A stretch of DNA of 58,963 nucleotides. It comes from Sphingobacteriales bacterium (GTDB lineage: Bacteria > Bacteroidota > Bacteroidia > Chitinophagales > Chitinophagaceae). Made by a program: the position numbers and the translations under genes. The stretch lies in NCBI GenBank assembly GCA_027484425.1, contig JAIXSZ010000046.1, positions 1-58,963 of the forward strand. The letters are read 5' to 3'. Shown here piece after piece: positions 17,946 to 26,385 of this stretch. Each line of letters opens with the position of its first letter. Position 1 is the first letter of the stretch. Below the pieces are notes generated by a model, which did not search any database, was not told the origin of the DNA, and worked only from the letters and a program-made list of their open reading frames with translations.

Positions 17946-18068
17946 AAATATCACATAAATGTAACTCAGAAAAACAATCTACGGCGCTTTGCTGCACCTT
18001 AGCAGAATAAAAGTGTTAATAAACACGCTAATACAGTAATAATATGAACAGCCATATCTATTTTCTGT

Positions 18069-18076
18069 TATTTTTG
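18069..18076 (+). promoter_or_regulatory. Possible -7 box for tonB-folC
   Basis: TATTTTTG matches TAnnTTTG and lies 41 bp before the ATG at 18118. No TTG is found at the usual distance upstream. Confidence 0.35.
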
Positions 18077-18117
18077 TAAGAGACTTACTTCACAATCACT
18101 ATTAGCTCATCAGACCA

Positions 18118-18921
18118 ATGATAGCGTTGCAACAGAATAAACAACCCATTATTAACAACAAGGCACTAGCGTGGACTGTAGCTATACATGCGCTTTTGTT
18201 ATTGTTTTTCATACTACTTTCTTACACCCTACCTACTGAGACAGTAACTGACGAAGGTGGAGGGCTTGAAGTAAACCTAGGTACCAGTGAGGATGGTAGT
18301 GGCAATGACCAGCCAATGTCGAAAAAAGCCCCTTCCGATTTCCAAGCTACTGTAGTTTATAAAACCACTGCAATGCGGAGTAGTGTTCCTAGCAACATTC
18401 TGAAATCTGCGGCAGCAGATGCACCAGTAATAAACAATGAAAGCAAGAAAGACGGAAGATCTGATGCAACTGAAAAAGGCAAATCGCAACCTAACCCCAG
18501 ATATACTTATCCGGGCGATGTGGGCAAAGGAGGCAATAGCTCTCTACAAGATATGAATGGCAAAAGTGAGGGCAATACAACTGGAGATGGCGACAGAGGC
18601 GTGCCTGGTGGCACCCCTGGAGCAGAAAACTATACTGGGGTACCTGGCAATGGCACTGGAGGTATAGGTCATACCCTGTCTGGCAGGCATATATCGCCAG
18701 ATAAATTTGAGGCTGAATTTCAGGAAAGCGGTAAAGTAGTGATACATGTTACTGTAGACCGGAATGGCAATATTGTAGATAAACGTGTAAAAAGTTCATC
18801 TGGTGCACACCTCACCAAAATAGCATTAGAAAAGCTGAGCAGTGCACGCTTCAGCAAAAGCGACGGACCAGAACCTCAGCAATTCGGGGATGTCACCATT
18901 GTTTTCAAAACACGCCGATAG
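18118..18921 (+). CDS. tonB: TonB-family energy transducer
   Basis: A 267-residue protein that couples the proton-motive force complex ExbB-ExbD to outer-membrane receptors. Residues 18-40 form the single N-terminal membrane anchor (WTVAIHALLLLFFILLSY), including the His seen in TonB anchors. A long Gly/Ser/Asn-rich periplasmic spacer (about 45-190) replaces the Pro-rich spacer of enteric TonB. The C-terminal domain (about 195-267) has the TonB pattern GKVVIHVTVDRNGNIVD, SSGAHLTKIALEKLSSARFS, VTIVFK. exbD and exbB lie 1.4 kb away, convergent across folC. folC begins 6 bp after the stop, so they share a transcript. Confidence 0.85.
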   Translation: MIALQQNKQPIINNKALAWTVAIHALLLLFFILLSYTLPTETVTDEGGGLEVNLGTSEDGSGNDQPMSKKAPSDFQATVVYKTTAMRSSVPSNILKSAAADAPVINNESKKDGRSDATEKGKSQPNPRYTYPGDVGKGGNSSLQDMNGKSEGNTTGDGDRGVPGGTPGAENYTGVPGNGTGGIGHTLSGRHISPDKFEAEFQESGKVVIHVTVDRNGNIVDKRVKSSSGAHLTKIALEKLSSARFSKSDGPEPQQFGDVTIVFKTRR

Positions 18922-18927
18922 ACAGAA

Positions 18928-20256
18928 ATGGAATTAGCTACTACTTATGCTACTACTCTTGAATACTTGTATGAGCGATTGCCCATGTTCTCGAGAATAG
19001 GAAAAGCAGCCTTGAAACCAGACCTCACCAATACACTGAAATTATGTGCTGCACTGGGCAATCCTCAATTGAAGTTTAAATCAGTGCATATTGCTGGCAC
19101 CAACGGAAAAGGTAGTGTAAGTCATTCGCTTGCAGCAATACTACAAGATGCTGGTTACAAAACAGGGCTGTACACATCCCCACATTTGGTGGACTTCAGA
19201 GAGCGTATACGCATCAATGGTGCACCCATCAGCAAAGAATGGGTAGTGTCGTTTACAGACAAGATAAAGCCACTGATAGAAGAAATAGCCCCTTCTTTTT
19301 TTGAGATTACAGTGGCTATGGCATTTGAATATTTTGCACAAGAACAAGTAGATATAGCCATAATAGAAACCGGACTGGGTGGAAGGCTAGATAGTACCAA
19401 TGTGATTACTCCAGTGCTATCTGTAATCACTAATATTAGTTATGACCACAAAGACCTGCTAGGCAACACTCTTGCCGAAATAGCTGGTGAAAAAGCTGGC
19501 ATAATAAAACCAGGGATACCTGTAGTAATAGGTGAACAACATCCTGAAACTGAAAGAGTATTTTTTGAGCACTCTGTTCACAAACAGAGCACACTGCACT
19601 ATGCGCAGTCGCTATGGGGAATGGTAAGAGTAAAGCAAGATGCAAAATACAGCTACTACAAGGCAGTAAACAATGCCAAAATGGAAATGTATGACTTGCA
19701 CACAGACTTGCAAGGTCAGTACCAGCAACATAACCTCAAAACAATATTAACTGCAGTAGAGCTATTATGCCATCAAGGATGGAAACTAACCTTTGCAGCC
19801 GCAATGCATGCTCTTAGTAAAGTAAAGAAAACAACTGGACTACGCGGAAGATGGGAATGGCTACAAGAAAAGCCGATGATAATTTGTGATGTAGCTCACA
19901 ATACCGCCGGCATAACCGAAGTAATGCAACAATTGCAAGTACTAAGCAAAGACGGCAACACTAGCCGCACCACACATATACTGACAGGATTTGTGAAAGA
20001 CAAAGAAGTAGCCGAAGCATTGGCACTATACCCCAAGGATGCCACTTACTACTTCAGTAATGCCAGCATACCCAGAGCACTGCCTGCCAATGAATTGAAA
20101 ACCGCAGGAGAGCATGCGGGACTAAGCGGCAACGCCTACCCTACTGTCGCACAAGCATTAACTGCTGCTAGAACAGCAATGAAAATTGATGATATACTGC
20201 TTATCACAGGTAGTTTTTTTGTAGTAGGTGAGGCTATGGAAGCCATGGAACTTTAA
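18928..20256 (+). CDS. folC: Bifunctional folylpolyglutamate synthase / dihydrofolate synthase
   Basis: This 442-residue cytosolic ligase adds glutamate to dihydropteroate and to folates. The P-loop HIAGTNGKGSVSHSLAAIL, the TSPHLVDFRERIRING segment, the ETGLGGRLDSTNVI motif with its metal ligand, SYDHKDLLGNTLAEIAGEKAGIIK and the C-terminal VCDVAHNTAG-type segment (here IICDVAHNTAGI) are present. It is co-transcribed with tonB, an arrangement of no obvious functional meaning. Folate-related folE and pabB occur elsewhere in the window. Confidence 0.94.
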   Translation: MELATTYATTLEYLYERLPMFSRIGKAALKPDLTNTLKLCAALGNPQLKFKSVHIAGTNGKGSVSHSLAAILQDAGYKTGLYTSPHLVDFRERIRINGAPISKEWVVSFTDKIKPLIEEIAPSFFEITVAMAFEYFAQEQVDIAIIETGLGGRLDSTNVITPVLSVITNISYDHKDLLGNTLAEIAGEKAGIIKPGIPVVIGEQHPETERVFFEHSVHKQSTLHYAQSLWGMVRVKQDAKYSYYKAVNNAKMEMYDLHTDLQGQYQQHNLKTILTAVELLCHQGWKLTFAAAMHALSKVKKTTGLRGRWEWLQEKPMIICDVAHNTAGITEVMQQLQVLSKDGNTSRTTHILTGFVKDKEVAEALALYPKDATYYFSNASIPRALPANELKTAGEHAGLSGNAYPTVAQALTAARTAMKIDDILLITGSFFVVGEAMEAMEL

Positions 20257-20315
20257 AATGAAGTGCACCTCCATCGAAAACAAACAATGAAGTATACTTT
20301 ACAACTAAAGCTTCG

Positions 20316-20720
20316 CTACCTATTGTTATTATCTACAGCTAGTACGGTACGCAAGTTAAGCTCATGAGCAGCACGCATAATGGCTACTATGTTGTCGGCT
20401 GTAGCTTGTTTGTCGGCGTTGATTACGACTGTTGGTTCCGCATCCTGCGACTTAGCGATGGCAGCAGCGATGAATGGTTTTAACGAGTCTACGTAAACAG
20501 GCTTGGTGCCAATAAAAAACTCTTGTTTGTCATTCACCGAAACTACTACTGTTTGTTTTGCCTTAGTGTCACTTTGGGCCTTGGGTATACTCAATTTCAC
20601 CACATTGGGGTTGGCGAGTGTAGAAATAATTAGGAAGAACAACAGCAGTATGAACAATATGTCGTTCAAAGCTGATGAATGGCCCTGAGGGTCGTGCGCT
20701 AAACGTCTTTTTATATTCAT
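20316..20720 (-). CDS. exbD: ExbD/TolR-family biopolymer transport protein
   Basis: This 134-residue inner-membrane protein has one transmembrane helix (about residues 20-40, LNDILFILLLFFLIISTL). It keeps the conserved Asp (in LND) that carries protons in the ExbB-ExbD channel. The periplasmic domain ends with the family's VVINADKQATADNIVAIMRAAHELN pattern. The gene starts 18 bp after exbB on the same strand. With ExbB and the nearby TonB it would energise TonB-dependent receptors such as the one at 34335. Its end converges on folC with a 59 bp gap. Confidence 0.9.
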   Translation of the reverse strand: MNIKRRLAHDPQGHSSALNDILFILLLFFLIISTLANPNVVKLSIPKAQSDTKAKQTVVVSVNDKQEFFIGTKPVYVDSLKPFIAAAIAKSQDAEPTVVINADKQATADNIVAIMRAAHELNLRTVLAVDNNNR

Positions 20721-20738
20721 CTGTTGTTCTTGGTGTAA

Positions 20739-21434
20739 TTAGTTGTTTGGTTGCTGAATACTATCCAGAAATTCTACAGAAGCTGACTCTATTTTATTCA
20801 CTGCCTTATTGATCTGCGCATTCAAATATGCATACCCTACATAGGCCAATAAACCAATGATAAGTCCTACTGCCGATGTTACCATCTTTGTGTAAATACC
20901 ACCAGCTATAGTTTCAAGCGAAAAACCTTGATGTTGCACATTAAAAAACAGTATAATCATACCTGCGATGGTACCCAAAAATCCAAAAATAGGAGCAATA
21001 CCAGCGATAGTGGAAAGAATAGATACGTTTTTCTCGAGTTGGTATACCTCCAGTCTTCCTGTGTTTTCCATTGATTTTTCGATATAATCAATTGGTTTAC
21101 CCAACCTACCTATACCTTTTTCTAGCACTCTTGATACTGAAGTAGCGCTACCCTTGCAGGCACTAATCGCCCCCTGAATGTTACCAGTTTCTATAGCCTG
21201 CACCACCCTCACCGTCAGGGTAGGATCTACTGCTGAAGCTTTACGTATATGCAACAAGCGCTCTACAAATACATAAACCATTATTACGGAGCATAACAAA
21301 AGCGGCACCATGATAGCACCACCTTCCATAAGGAGATTGAACAACGAAATTTTCTCTGGTGCTGGCGGAGCTACAGCTGCAACAGTACTAACAGCAGTAT
21401 CGATCTGTAACAGCAAAATGGATAGTAATGTCAT
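20739..21434 (-). CDS. exbB: ExbB/MotA/TolQ-family proton channel protein
   Basis: A 231-residue inner-membrane protein with three hydrophobic helices (about residues 40-63, 142-167 and 180-205 of this start). It has the family segment from LEKNVSILSTIAGIAPIFGFLGTI to MVTSAVGLIIGLLAYVGY. It pairs with ExbD downstream. A longer frame opens at 21479, but a -7 promoter box lies at 21454-21461, inside that extension, so the ATG at 21434 is the better start. An 8+1+8 palindrome just upstream overlaps the promoter. Confidence 0.9.
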   Translation of the reverse strand: MTLLSILLLQIDTAVSTVAAVAPPAPEKISLFNLLMEGGAIMVPLLLCSVIMVYVFVERLLHIRKASAVDPTLTVRVVQAIETGNIQGAISACKGSATSVSRVLEKGIGRLGKPIDYIEKSMENTGRLEVYQLEKNVSILSTIAGIAPIFGFLGTIAGMIILFFNVQHQGFSLETIAGGIYTKMVTSAVGLIIGLLAYVGYAYLNAQINKAVNKIESASVEFLDSIQQPNN

Positions 21435-21441
21435 GGGCGAA

Positions 21442-21461
21442 ATTTGTTCTGAACAAATGTA
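21442..21461 (-). promoter_or_regulatory. -7 box with overlapping palindrome upstream of exbB
   Basis: ATTTGTTC (21442-21449) and GAACAAAT (21451-21458) form a perfect palindrome around one base. On the minus strand TACATTTG (21454-21461) is an exact -7 box overlapping it. The start site would fall inside the palindrome, as expected for a repressor site. No -33 TTG is seen. Confidence 0.5.
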
Positions 21462-21635
21462 ACTAAAATCAGTAAACACAGTAAATGTATTGTAGCTGTT
21501 ACATTTTTTTTAACCATTCAGGTTTTGATATACTTGAAGCTATTACCTACACATAATGAGTACCTACTACTTACTGAAATTGAAGTACATACAAAACACC
21601 GCAATATTAATACATTCAATTATGGATAATTAGGG

Positions 21636-21643
21636 TACATTTG
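21636..21643 (+). promoter_or_regulatory. -7 box upstream of the RRM gene
   Basis: TACATTTG is an exact match to TAnnTTTG, 44 bp before the ATG at 21688. No -33 element is evident. Confidence 0.4.
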
Positions 21644-21687
21644 TATAGGGCAAGCAGGTTGGTTGTTCTTAAAAACAAACTATTACT

Positions 21688-21954
21688 ATGATTTTATTTA
21701 TAGGCAACCTGAGTAAAGCTACTACTGGTAAAGACCTTACCGATTTATTTGGCAAATTTGGAAGTATCTCTAAGTCAAAATTGATGCTAGACGAAATAAC
21801 CAAGCGCTCTAGAGGTTTTGGATATATAGAAATGCCAGATGCAGGCATGGCACACAATGCCATAAATGTATTGAATAACAGTACGTTTATGGGGGAAAAA
21901 ATACTGGTATACCAAGCAAGCTCTAAACAATCTATGGCTATAACATGGAAGTAA
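21688..21954 (+). CDS. RNA-binding protein with a single RRM domain
   Basis: An 88-residue protein that is essentially one RNA recognition motif. RNP2 is LFIGNL (residues 3-8) and RNP1 is RGFGYIEM (about 42-49), with the aromatic residues that stack on RNA bases (Phe4, Phe44 and Tyr46 by position) retained. Small RRM proteins of this type occur in Bacteroidota and cyanobacteria and are thought to act as RNA chaperones or cold-response factors. The NYN-LOTUS gene follows after 68 bp on the same strand and may be co-transcribed. Confidence 0.92.
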   Translation: MILFIGNLSKATTGKDLTDLFGKFGSISKSKLMLDEITKRSRGFGYIEMPDAGMAHNAINVLNNSTFMGEKILVYQASSKQSMAITWK

Positions 21955-22022
21955 TAAAATTACTATAAGTAAGGGCATATTCCATTCCCGACCAAACTGA
22001 CTAACAAAAAACAGCCGAACAT

Positions 22023-22883
22023 ATGCAAACCAATAGCGAACTGCGACTGGCGGTGCTTATAGATGCAGAAAATGTACCATCATCCAACATCAAGGAAATG
22101 ATGGCTGAAATAGCCAAATATGGTAATCCTACCTTCAAACGGATATATGCAGACTGGACGAAGCCACACGTGACTAGGTGGAAAAATGTGCTGCTAGAAA
22201 ACGCTATTACTCCTATTCAGCAATACAGCTACACACAGGGCAAAAATGCATCTGACTCTGCCATGATAATAGACGCCATGGACATACTGTACACTGGTAA
22301 AGTAGACGGATTTTGTATTATTTCAAGCGATAGCGACTTCACACGGCTGGCATTACGCCTGCGCGAGGCGGGTATGAAAATAATAGGTATGGGTGAAAAA
22401 AAGACTCCAGAGCCTTTTATAGTTTCTTGCGACAAATTCATTTATATAGAAATACTATCAGCCCCTAAAACAAAAAGCCATAACAAAGAAGTAATCTCTG
22501 AAACTCCAGTTGAAATTGAAACAACTGAACTTGTAAAGAAAGTAGATGGCGATATAATATCGCTGATATCGACCTCTATTACAGACATGGCGGATGAGGG
22601 AGGATGGGCTTTTCTGGGAGAAGTAGGCAACCTGATAATTAAAAAACAACCAGATTTCGATCCTAGAAACTTTGGTTACAAAAAACTAGCCCTGCTGCTC
22701 AAAAGTACGGGTGTTTTTGAACTCGATGAAAGGCTTACTGACAAAGGCAACGGCAACATAAAACATGTATATGTACGGGTGATAACAGCCACTAAACCCG
22801 AAAAAGCAAAAAAGGCTGGCAAAACCACCATCAAGAGTAAAAAAAGCAACACCAAATCAACAACAACCCCACCTTCAGCATAG
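22023..22883 (+). CDS. NYN-domain putative ribonuclease with C-terminal OST-HTH/LOTUS domain
   Basis: A 286-residue protein. The N-terminal NYN domain (about 8-140) has the PIN-like acidic residues: Asp14 in LIDAEN, Asp residues in NASDSAMIIDAMDIL, and SSDSDF. This suggests a metal-dependent ribonuclease. The second domain (about 175-260) has the LOTUS/OST-HTH pattern LISTSITDMADEGGWAFLGEVGNLI, DFDPRNFGYKKLALLLKS, FEL, and bacterial LOTUS domains are known to bind RNA. The tail is lysine- and threonine-rich and probably disordered. It follows an RRM gene, so an RNA-processing role is likely. The target is unknown. Confidence 0.9.
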   Translation: MQTNSELRLAVLIDAENVPSSNIKEMMAEIAKYGNPTFKRIYADWTKPHVTRWKNVLLENAITPIQQYSYTQGKNASDSAMIIDAMDILYTGKVDGFCIISSDSDFTRLALRLREAGMKIIGMGEKKTPEPFIVSCDKFIYIEILSAPKTKSHNKEVISETPVEIETTELVKKVDGDIISLISTSITDMADEGGWAFLGEVGNLIIKKQPDFDPRNFGYKKLALLLKSTGVFELDERLTDKGNGNIKHVYVRVITATKPEKAKKAGKTTIKSKKSNTKSTTTPPSA

Positions 22884-23036
22884 GCAACATGAACTGCCTA
22901 AAATCGACCAGCTTACTATAAGAGATGTACTACGAACTCTGAGTAATGACCTTATGGCTGTTTGGGTGTTTATGACAATCGAAATCAGTTATTAATCCTA
23001 CGTTCACCCTTAGATGATAGGTATTTTGGCATTAAA

Positions 23037-23065
23037 AAAGGGTGCCTTTTAGCAAGACACCCTTT
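23037..23065 (-). terminator. Terminator of the cold-shock gene
   Basis: AAAGGGTG (23037-23044) pairs with CACCCTTT (23058-23065). On the minus strand the stem is followed by a run of Ts, a classic intrinsic terminator. It lies 24 bp beyond the cspA-like stop. Confidence 0.8.
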
Positions 23066-23088
23066 CCAAATGATTCTTTATGAATAAA

Positions 23089-23280
23089 TTAGAGAACTCT
23101 AACGTTAACTGCATTTAAACCTTTCTTACCATTTTGAACTTCATAAGAAACTTTATCGTTTTCACGAATTTCATCATAAAGACCTGAAACGTGAACGAAA
23201 ATGTCTTCTCCACCGTTAGATGGGCTAATGAAACCAAATCCTTTAGTTCCATTGAAAAATTTTACTGTACCTTCTTGCAT
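23089..23280 (-). CDS. Cold-shock domain protein (CspA family)
   Basis: This 63-residue protein is one complete cold-shock domain. It has the nucleic-acid binding motifs RNP1 (KGFGFIS) and RNP2 (DIFVHVS), an N-terminal GTVKFFN and a C-terminal GLNAVNVRV. The frame extends upstream to 23349, but a -7 box at 23306-23313 and the normal family length fix the start at 23280. It would bind single-stranded RNA or DNA as a chaperone. It is monocistronic with its own terminator. Confidence 0.93.
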   Translation of the reverse strand: MQEGTVKFFNGTKGFGFISPSNGGEDIFVHVSGLYDEIRENDKVSYEVQNGKKGLNAVNVRVL

Positions 23281-23305
23281 TTTACTGTTTTTAAATAATG
23301 AGACA

Positions 23306-23313
23306 CAAAGATA
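23306..23313 (-). promoter_or_regulatory. -7 box of the cold-shock gene
   Basis: On the minus strand TATCTTTG, an exact match, with the same flanking ACGTATCTTTGTGTC-like context as the distal rpsL box. The leader would be about 20 nt, unlike the long leader of E. coli cspA. No -33 TTG is visible. Confidence 0.5.
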
Positions 23314-23374
23314 CGTAAATTTATTGAAAAATAAAATATTTTTTGACATCTCTGATTTATTGTCCGGTAATTAC

Positions 23375-24745
23375 CTACACTGACTGACTGAAAACCCTCT
23401 TTACGATGTCTGGTCTATTCTTTTGCAAATGCAGGTCGAAAGCACTACACACATTACGCACATAATTCTTACCAATATTGGTAAGCGATACACCAGTTGC
23501 TGTAGACACCAGCAAACCATCTTTTTCCATATTGCTGAGTACTGGCAATGTGTAGTCAGCTAAAGTATCAGCATCTTCAGCGTTATAACTAGTGCCCCCA
23601 TTGCAGCTAATATCGAGTATGTATTGACCAAAACGTTTGTCTTCTTCACTTCTGATACAAGTTTTCTTCACCGCACATTCCCCCTCATTCGTAAGGGTAT
23701 AGTAATTATGCAGTGTTTTTTCGTTTTGAGCATAAGCACTAGGAGATGTGCTAATTGCAGAAACGCCCAACCCTATTAGTATTTCTGTGCACTGTGTAGT
23801 GTACCCCATAAAACTACGGTGTAGTCTACCCTGCAGCAATGCCCTACTCAAATCGTCATCTGGCAGTGCAAAATGATCCATACCGACGTCTATATAGCCC
23901 GCATCTAGAAACATTTGCCTTCCTGTTTGATATAAAGCAAGTTTGTCTGCCGACCCTGGCAAATCACTCTCATCAAAAAGTCGTTGTCCCCTGCTCGTCC
24001 AGGGTACATGAGCATAGCTATAAAATGCCACCCTGTCGGGCCTTAACGAAATGGTTTGAGAAATAGTCCGCTTTATACTTTCGGGTGTCTGTTTGGGCAA
24101 CCCATAAATAAGGTCAAAGTTGACTGAACTGTATCCAATTTCTCGGGCTTTTTCTGTTACTGATTGTACATTTTCAAATGGCTGAATCCGGTTGATGATG
24201 CGTTGCACCTCTTCATCATTGTCTTGAACACCATAACTCACTCGCCTGAAACCAAGATCAAACAATGTTTGCAAATGTTCGGCCGAAGTATTGTTGGGAT
24301 GACCTTCAAAACTAAACTCATGCTGCAGGTGAATTTGGCAAGTTGCTAAAATAGGCTGCAATAAACGTTTCAAATTTTCGGGCTTAAAAAAAGTTGGTGT
24401 GCCGCCCCCTAGATGTAGTTCTCTCAGCACAGGTGTATGAGACATGAGTGACAAATATTGCTGCCACTCTTTGTGAATTGCAGAAATATACTCGTCTTCA
24501 ACAGCATGATTTTTAGTGATTTTTTTGTTGCATCCGCAATAAGTACACAACGACTCGCAAAATGGCAAGTGAATGTATAAACTAAAACCATCTTCAACAG
24601 CTAGTGCTGAAAAATCACATCTAAAAGCCTCCAACCAAGCTGCTGGATTTTCACATTCCTTCCAATAAGGCACCGTAGGATAACTTGTGTATCGTGGCAC
24701 GGGAATGTTGTATTTAGTCAGCAACTGATCGTGAGTGAGGTTCAT
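23375..24745 (-). CDS. hemN: Oxygen-independent coproporphyrinogen III oxidase
   Basis: This 456-residue radical-SAM enzyme makes protoporphyrinogen IX from coproporphyrinogen III without oxygen, in the cytosol. The [4Fe-4S] cysteines are Cys63, Cys67 and Cys70 (C-x3-C-x2-C), with the additional Cys72 typical of HemN. Further family blocks are YTSYPTVPYW, ELHLGGGTPTFF, FEGHPNNT, RVSYGVQDND, NFDLIYGLPKQT and AFYSYAHVPW. The length equals that of the E. coli enzyme. It stands alone; the organism can presumably make haem under low oxygen. Confidence 0.96.
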   Translation of the reverse strand: MNLTHDQLLTKYNIPVPRYTSYPTVPYWKECENPAAWLEAFRCDFSALAVEDGFSLYIHLPFCESLCTYCGCNKKITKNHAVEDEYISAIHKEWQQYLSLMSHTPVLRELHLGGGTPTFFKPENLKRLLQPILATCQIHLQHEFSFEGHPNNTSAEHLQTLFDLGFRRVSYGVQDNDEEVQRIINRIQPFENVQSVTEKAREIGYSSVNFDLIYGLPKQTPESIKRTISQTISLRPDRVAFYSYAHVPWTSRGQRLFDESDLPGSADKLALYQTGRQMFLDAGYIDVGMDHFALPDDDLSRALLQGRLHRSFMGYTTQCTEILIGLGVSAISTSPSAYAQNEKTLHNYYTLTNEGECAVKKTCIRSEEDKRFGQYILDISCNGGTSYNAEDADTLADYTLPVLSNMEKDGLLVSTATGVSLTNIGKNYVRNVCSAFDLHLQKNRPDIVKRVFSQSV

Positions 24746-24944
24746 CTATAATTTTTTTCCAAAAATAGCTTCACTCGATAGCTGGTTTAATGACAATAAT
24801 CAGGTTGTTTGTCATTGTATTGCAAGGAAAAATGATTGTTATTTAGGTTTCACATTAGAAAGAAAACTGAAAAACTACAATGCTTCAAAAAGCTGGGAAT
24901 ATATACCCTTCAACCCAATAAAAAAATATTTTTATGAGTAAGTA

Positions 24945-24979
24945 TTGTTCACTTTTTCAAACACTAAGTTTTACTTTTG
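24945..24979 (+). promoter_or_regulatory. Promoter of purA
   Basis: TTG (24945-24947), a 24 bp spacer and TACTTTTG (24972-24979, exact -7 match). The spacer is slightly long. The leader to the ATG at 25035 would be about 50 nt. Confidence 0.45.
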
Positions 24980-25034
24980 ATGTCTGATTTTATTTTTCAT
25001 CTGGCACAGCAGCCAGATTAATTCAACCAATAGT

Positions 25035-26300
25035 ATGATAGATATTTTGTTGGGATTGCAATGGGGCGACGAAGGCAAGGGGAAAATAGTAGATTTCCTT
25101 GCTAGTAAGTATGATATTATTGCCCGATTTCAGGGCGGTCCAAACGCTGGACACACACTGTACATCGACGGTAAAAAAGTAGTATTGCACACGATTCCCT
25201 CTGGCGTTTTCCAAACACATTGCCTGAATCTTATAGGCAATGGAGTGGTTATAGACCCGGTTACCCTAAAAGCAGAAGTAGAAAAAATTCTTCCACTTTG
25301 CCCAGACCTCCTCAAACGATTATTTGTATCACAAAAGGCACACCTCATACTTCCTACCCACAGAGCATTAGATGCTGCATCAGAGTCGGCAAAAGGAGCA
25401 GATAAAATAGGCTCTACCCTCAAAGGAATTGGACCTGCCTATATGGATAAAACTGGCAGAAATGGACTAAGAGTTGGCGACATACTATCGCCAAACTTTA
25501 TGGACAAATACAATAAGCTAAAACAGAAGCACCTACAAATGCTGCGTCAATACCCTGGATCAGCAATAGAATGGGAACAATGGGAGCAGCCATTCTTTGA
25601 AGCAGTGGAGCGTATGCGCTTTTTGCAGATTGTAAATGCGGAGTATTGGTTGGATGAACATTTAAAAGCCGGTAAAAAAATACTAGCCGAAGGTGCGCAA
25701 GGCAGCATGCTGGATATTGACTTTGGCACCTATCCATTCGTAACCTCATCCAATACAATAGCCGCTGGTGTATGTAGTGGATTAGGTGTCGCACCTTCTC
25801 GTATTGGCGAGGTTTATGGCATTACTAAAGCATATTGTACAAGAGTAGGTAGCGGACCTTTCCCTACTGAGCTAGAAGATGCTACTGGCGAAGCTTTACG
25901 CGCAGCAGGTCATGAATTTGGGGCTACTACTGGTAGGCCTCGTAGATGTGGTTGGATAGACCTAGTAGCACTTCGATATGCGGTTATGCTGAGCGGAGTA
26001 ACCAAACTAATCATCACCAAAACTGATGTGATGGATACCTTCAGCCCAATTAAGGCAGCCATAGCTTACACTGTAAACGGAGAGACTACCGCGCAAATGC
26101 CTTTTGACATTTGTGATGCTCCTATTACACCAGTGTATAGTACATTTGATGGTTGGGAAAGACCCATAAGTGAATGTAATAACTACGATGAATTACCACA
26201 AACCTTTAAAGATTATTGTACGTTTATAGAGCAGTACCTAAACACAAAGATTTCTCATATTTCTAATGGCACAGGTAGAGACCAGCTAATAGTTATTTGA
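25035..26300 (+). CDS. purA: Adenylosuccinate synthetase
   Basis: This 421-residue enzyme joins IMP and aspartate using GTP, the first committed step to AMP. The GTP loop QWGDEGKGK holds the catalytic Asp12, and GGPNAGHT holds the catalytic His40. The segments STLKGIGPAYMDK, LAEGAQGSMLDIDFGTYPFVTSS, TRVGSGPFPTEL, TTGRPRRCGWIDL and NGTGRDQL are intact. The next gene is the mixed-charge protein 85 bp downstream, on the same strand. Confidence 0.97.
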   Translation: MIDILLGLQWGDEGKGKIVDFLASKYDIIARFQGGPNAGHTLYIDGKKVVLHTIPSGVFQTHCLNLIGNGVVIDPVTLKAEVEKILPLCPDLLKRLFVSQKAHLILPTHRALDAASESAKGADKIGSTLKGIGPAYMDKTGRNGLRVGDILSPNFMDKYNKLKQKHLQMLRQYPGSAIEWEQWEQPFFEAVERMRFLQIVNAEYWLDEHLKAGKKILAEGAQGSMLDIDFGTYPFVTSSNTIAAGVCSGLGVAPSRIGEVYGITKAYCTRVGSGPFPTELEDATGEALRAAGHEFGATTGRPRRCGWIDLVALRYAVMLSGVTKLIITKTDVMDTFSPIKAAIAYTVNGETTAQMPFDICDAPITPVYSTFDGWERPISECNNYDELPQTFKDYCTFIEQYLNTKISHISNGTGRDQLIVI

Positions 26301-26385
26301 TAATAAAAAATATAACATTGCACTCAAAAAAAATTTGGCAATTTCATCAAACTAATAAAATTTTACGGCATCAAGATTAAGAGCT

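Noticed and set aside
17807-18117. tRNA genes in the larger intergenic gaps
   Set aside because: No cloverleaf with GTTCGA-type T-arm and matching acceptor was found in this or the other gaps.
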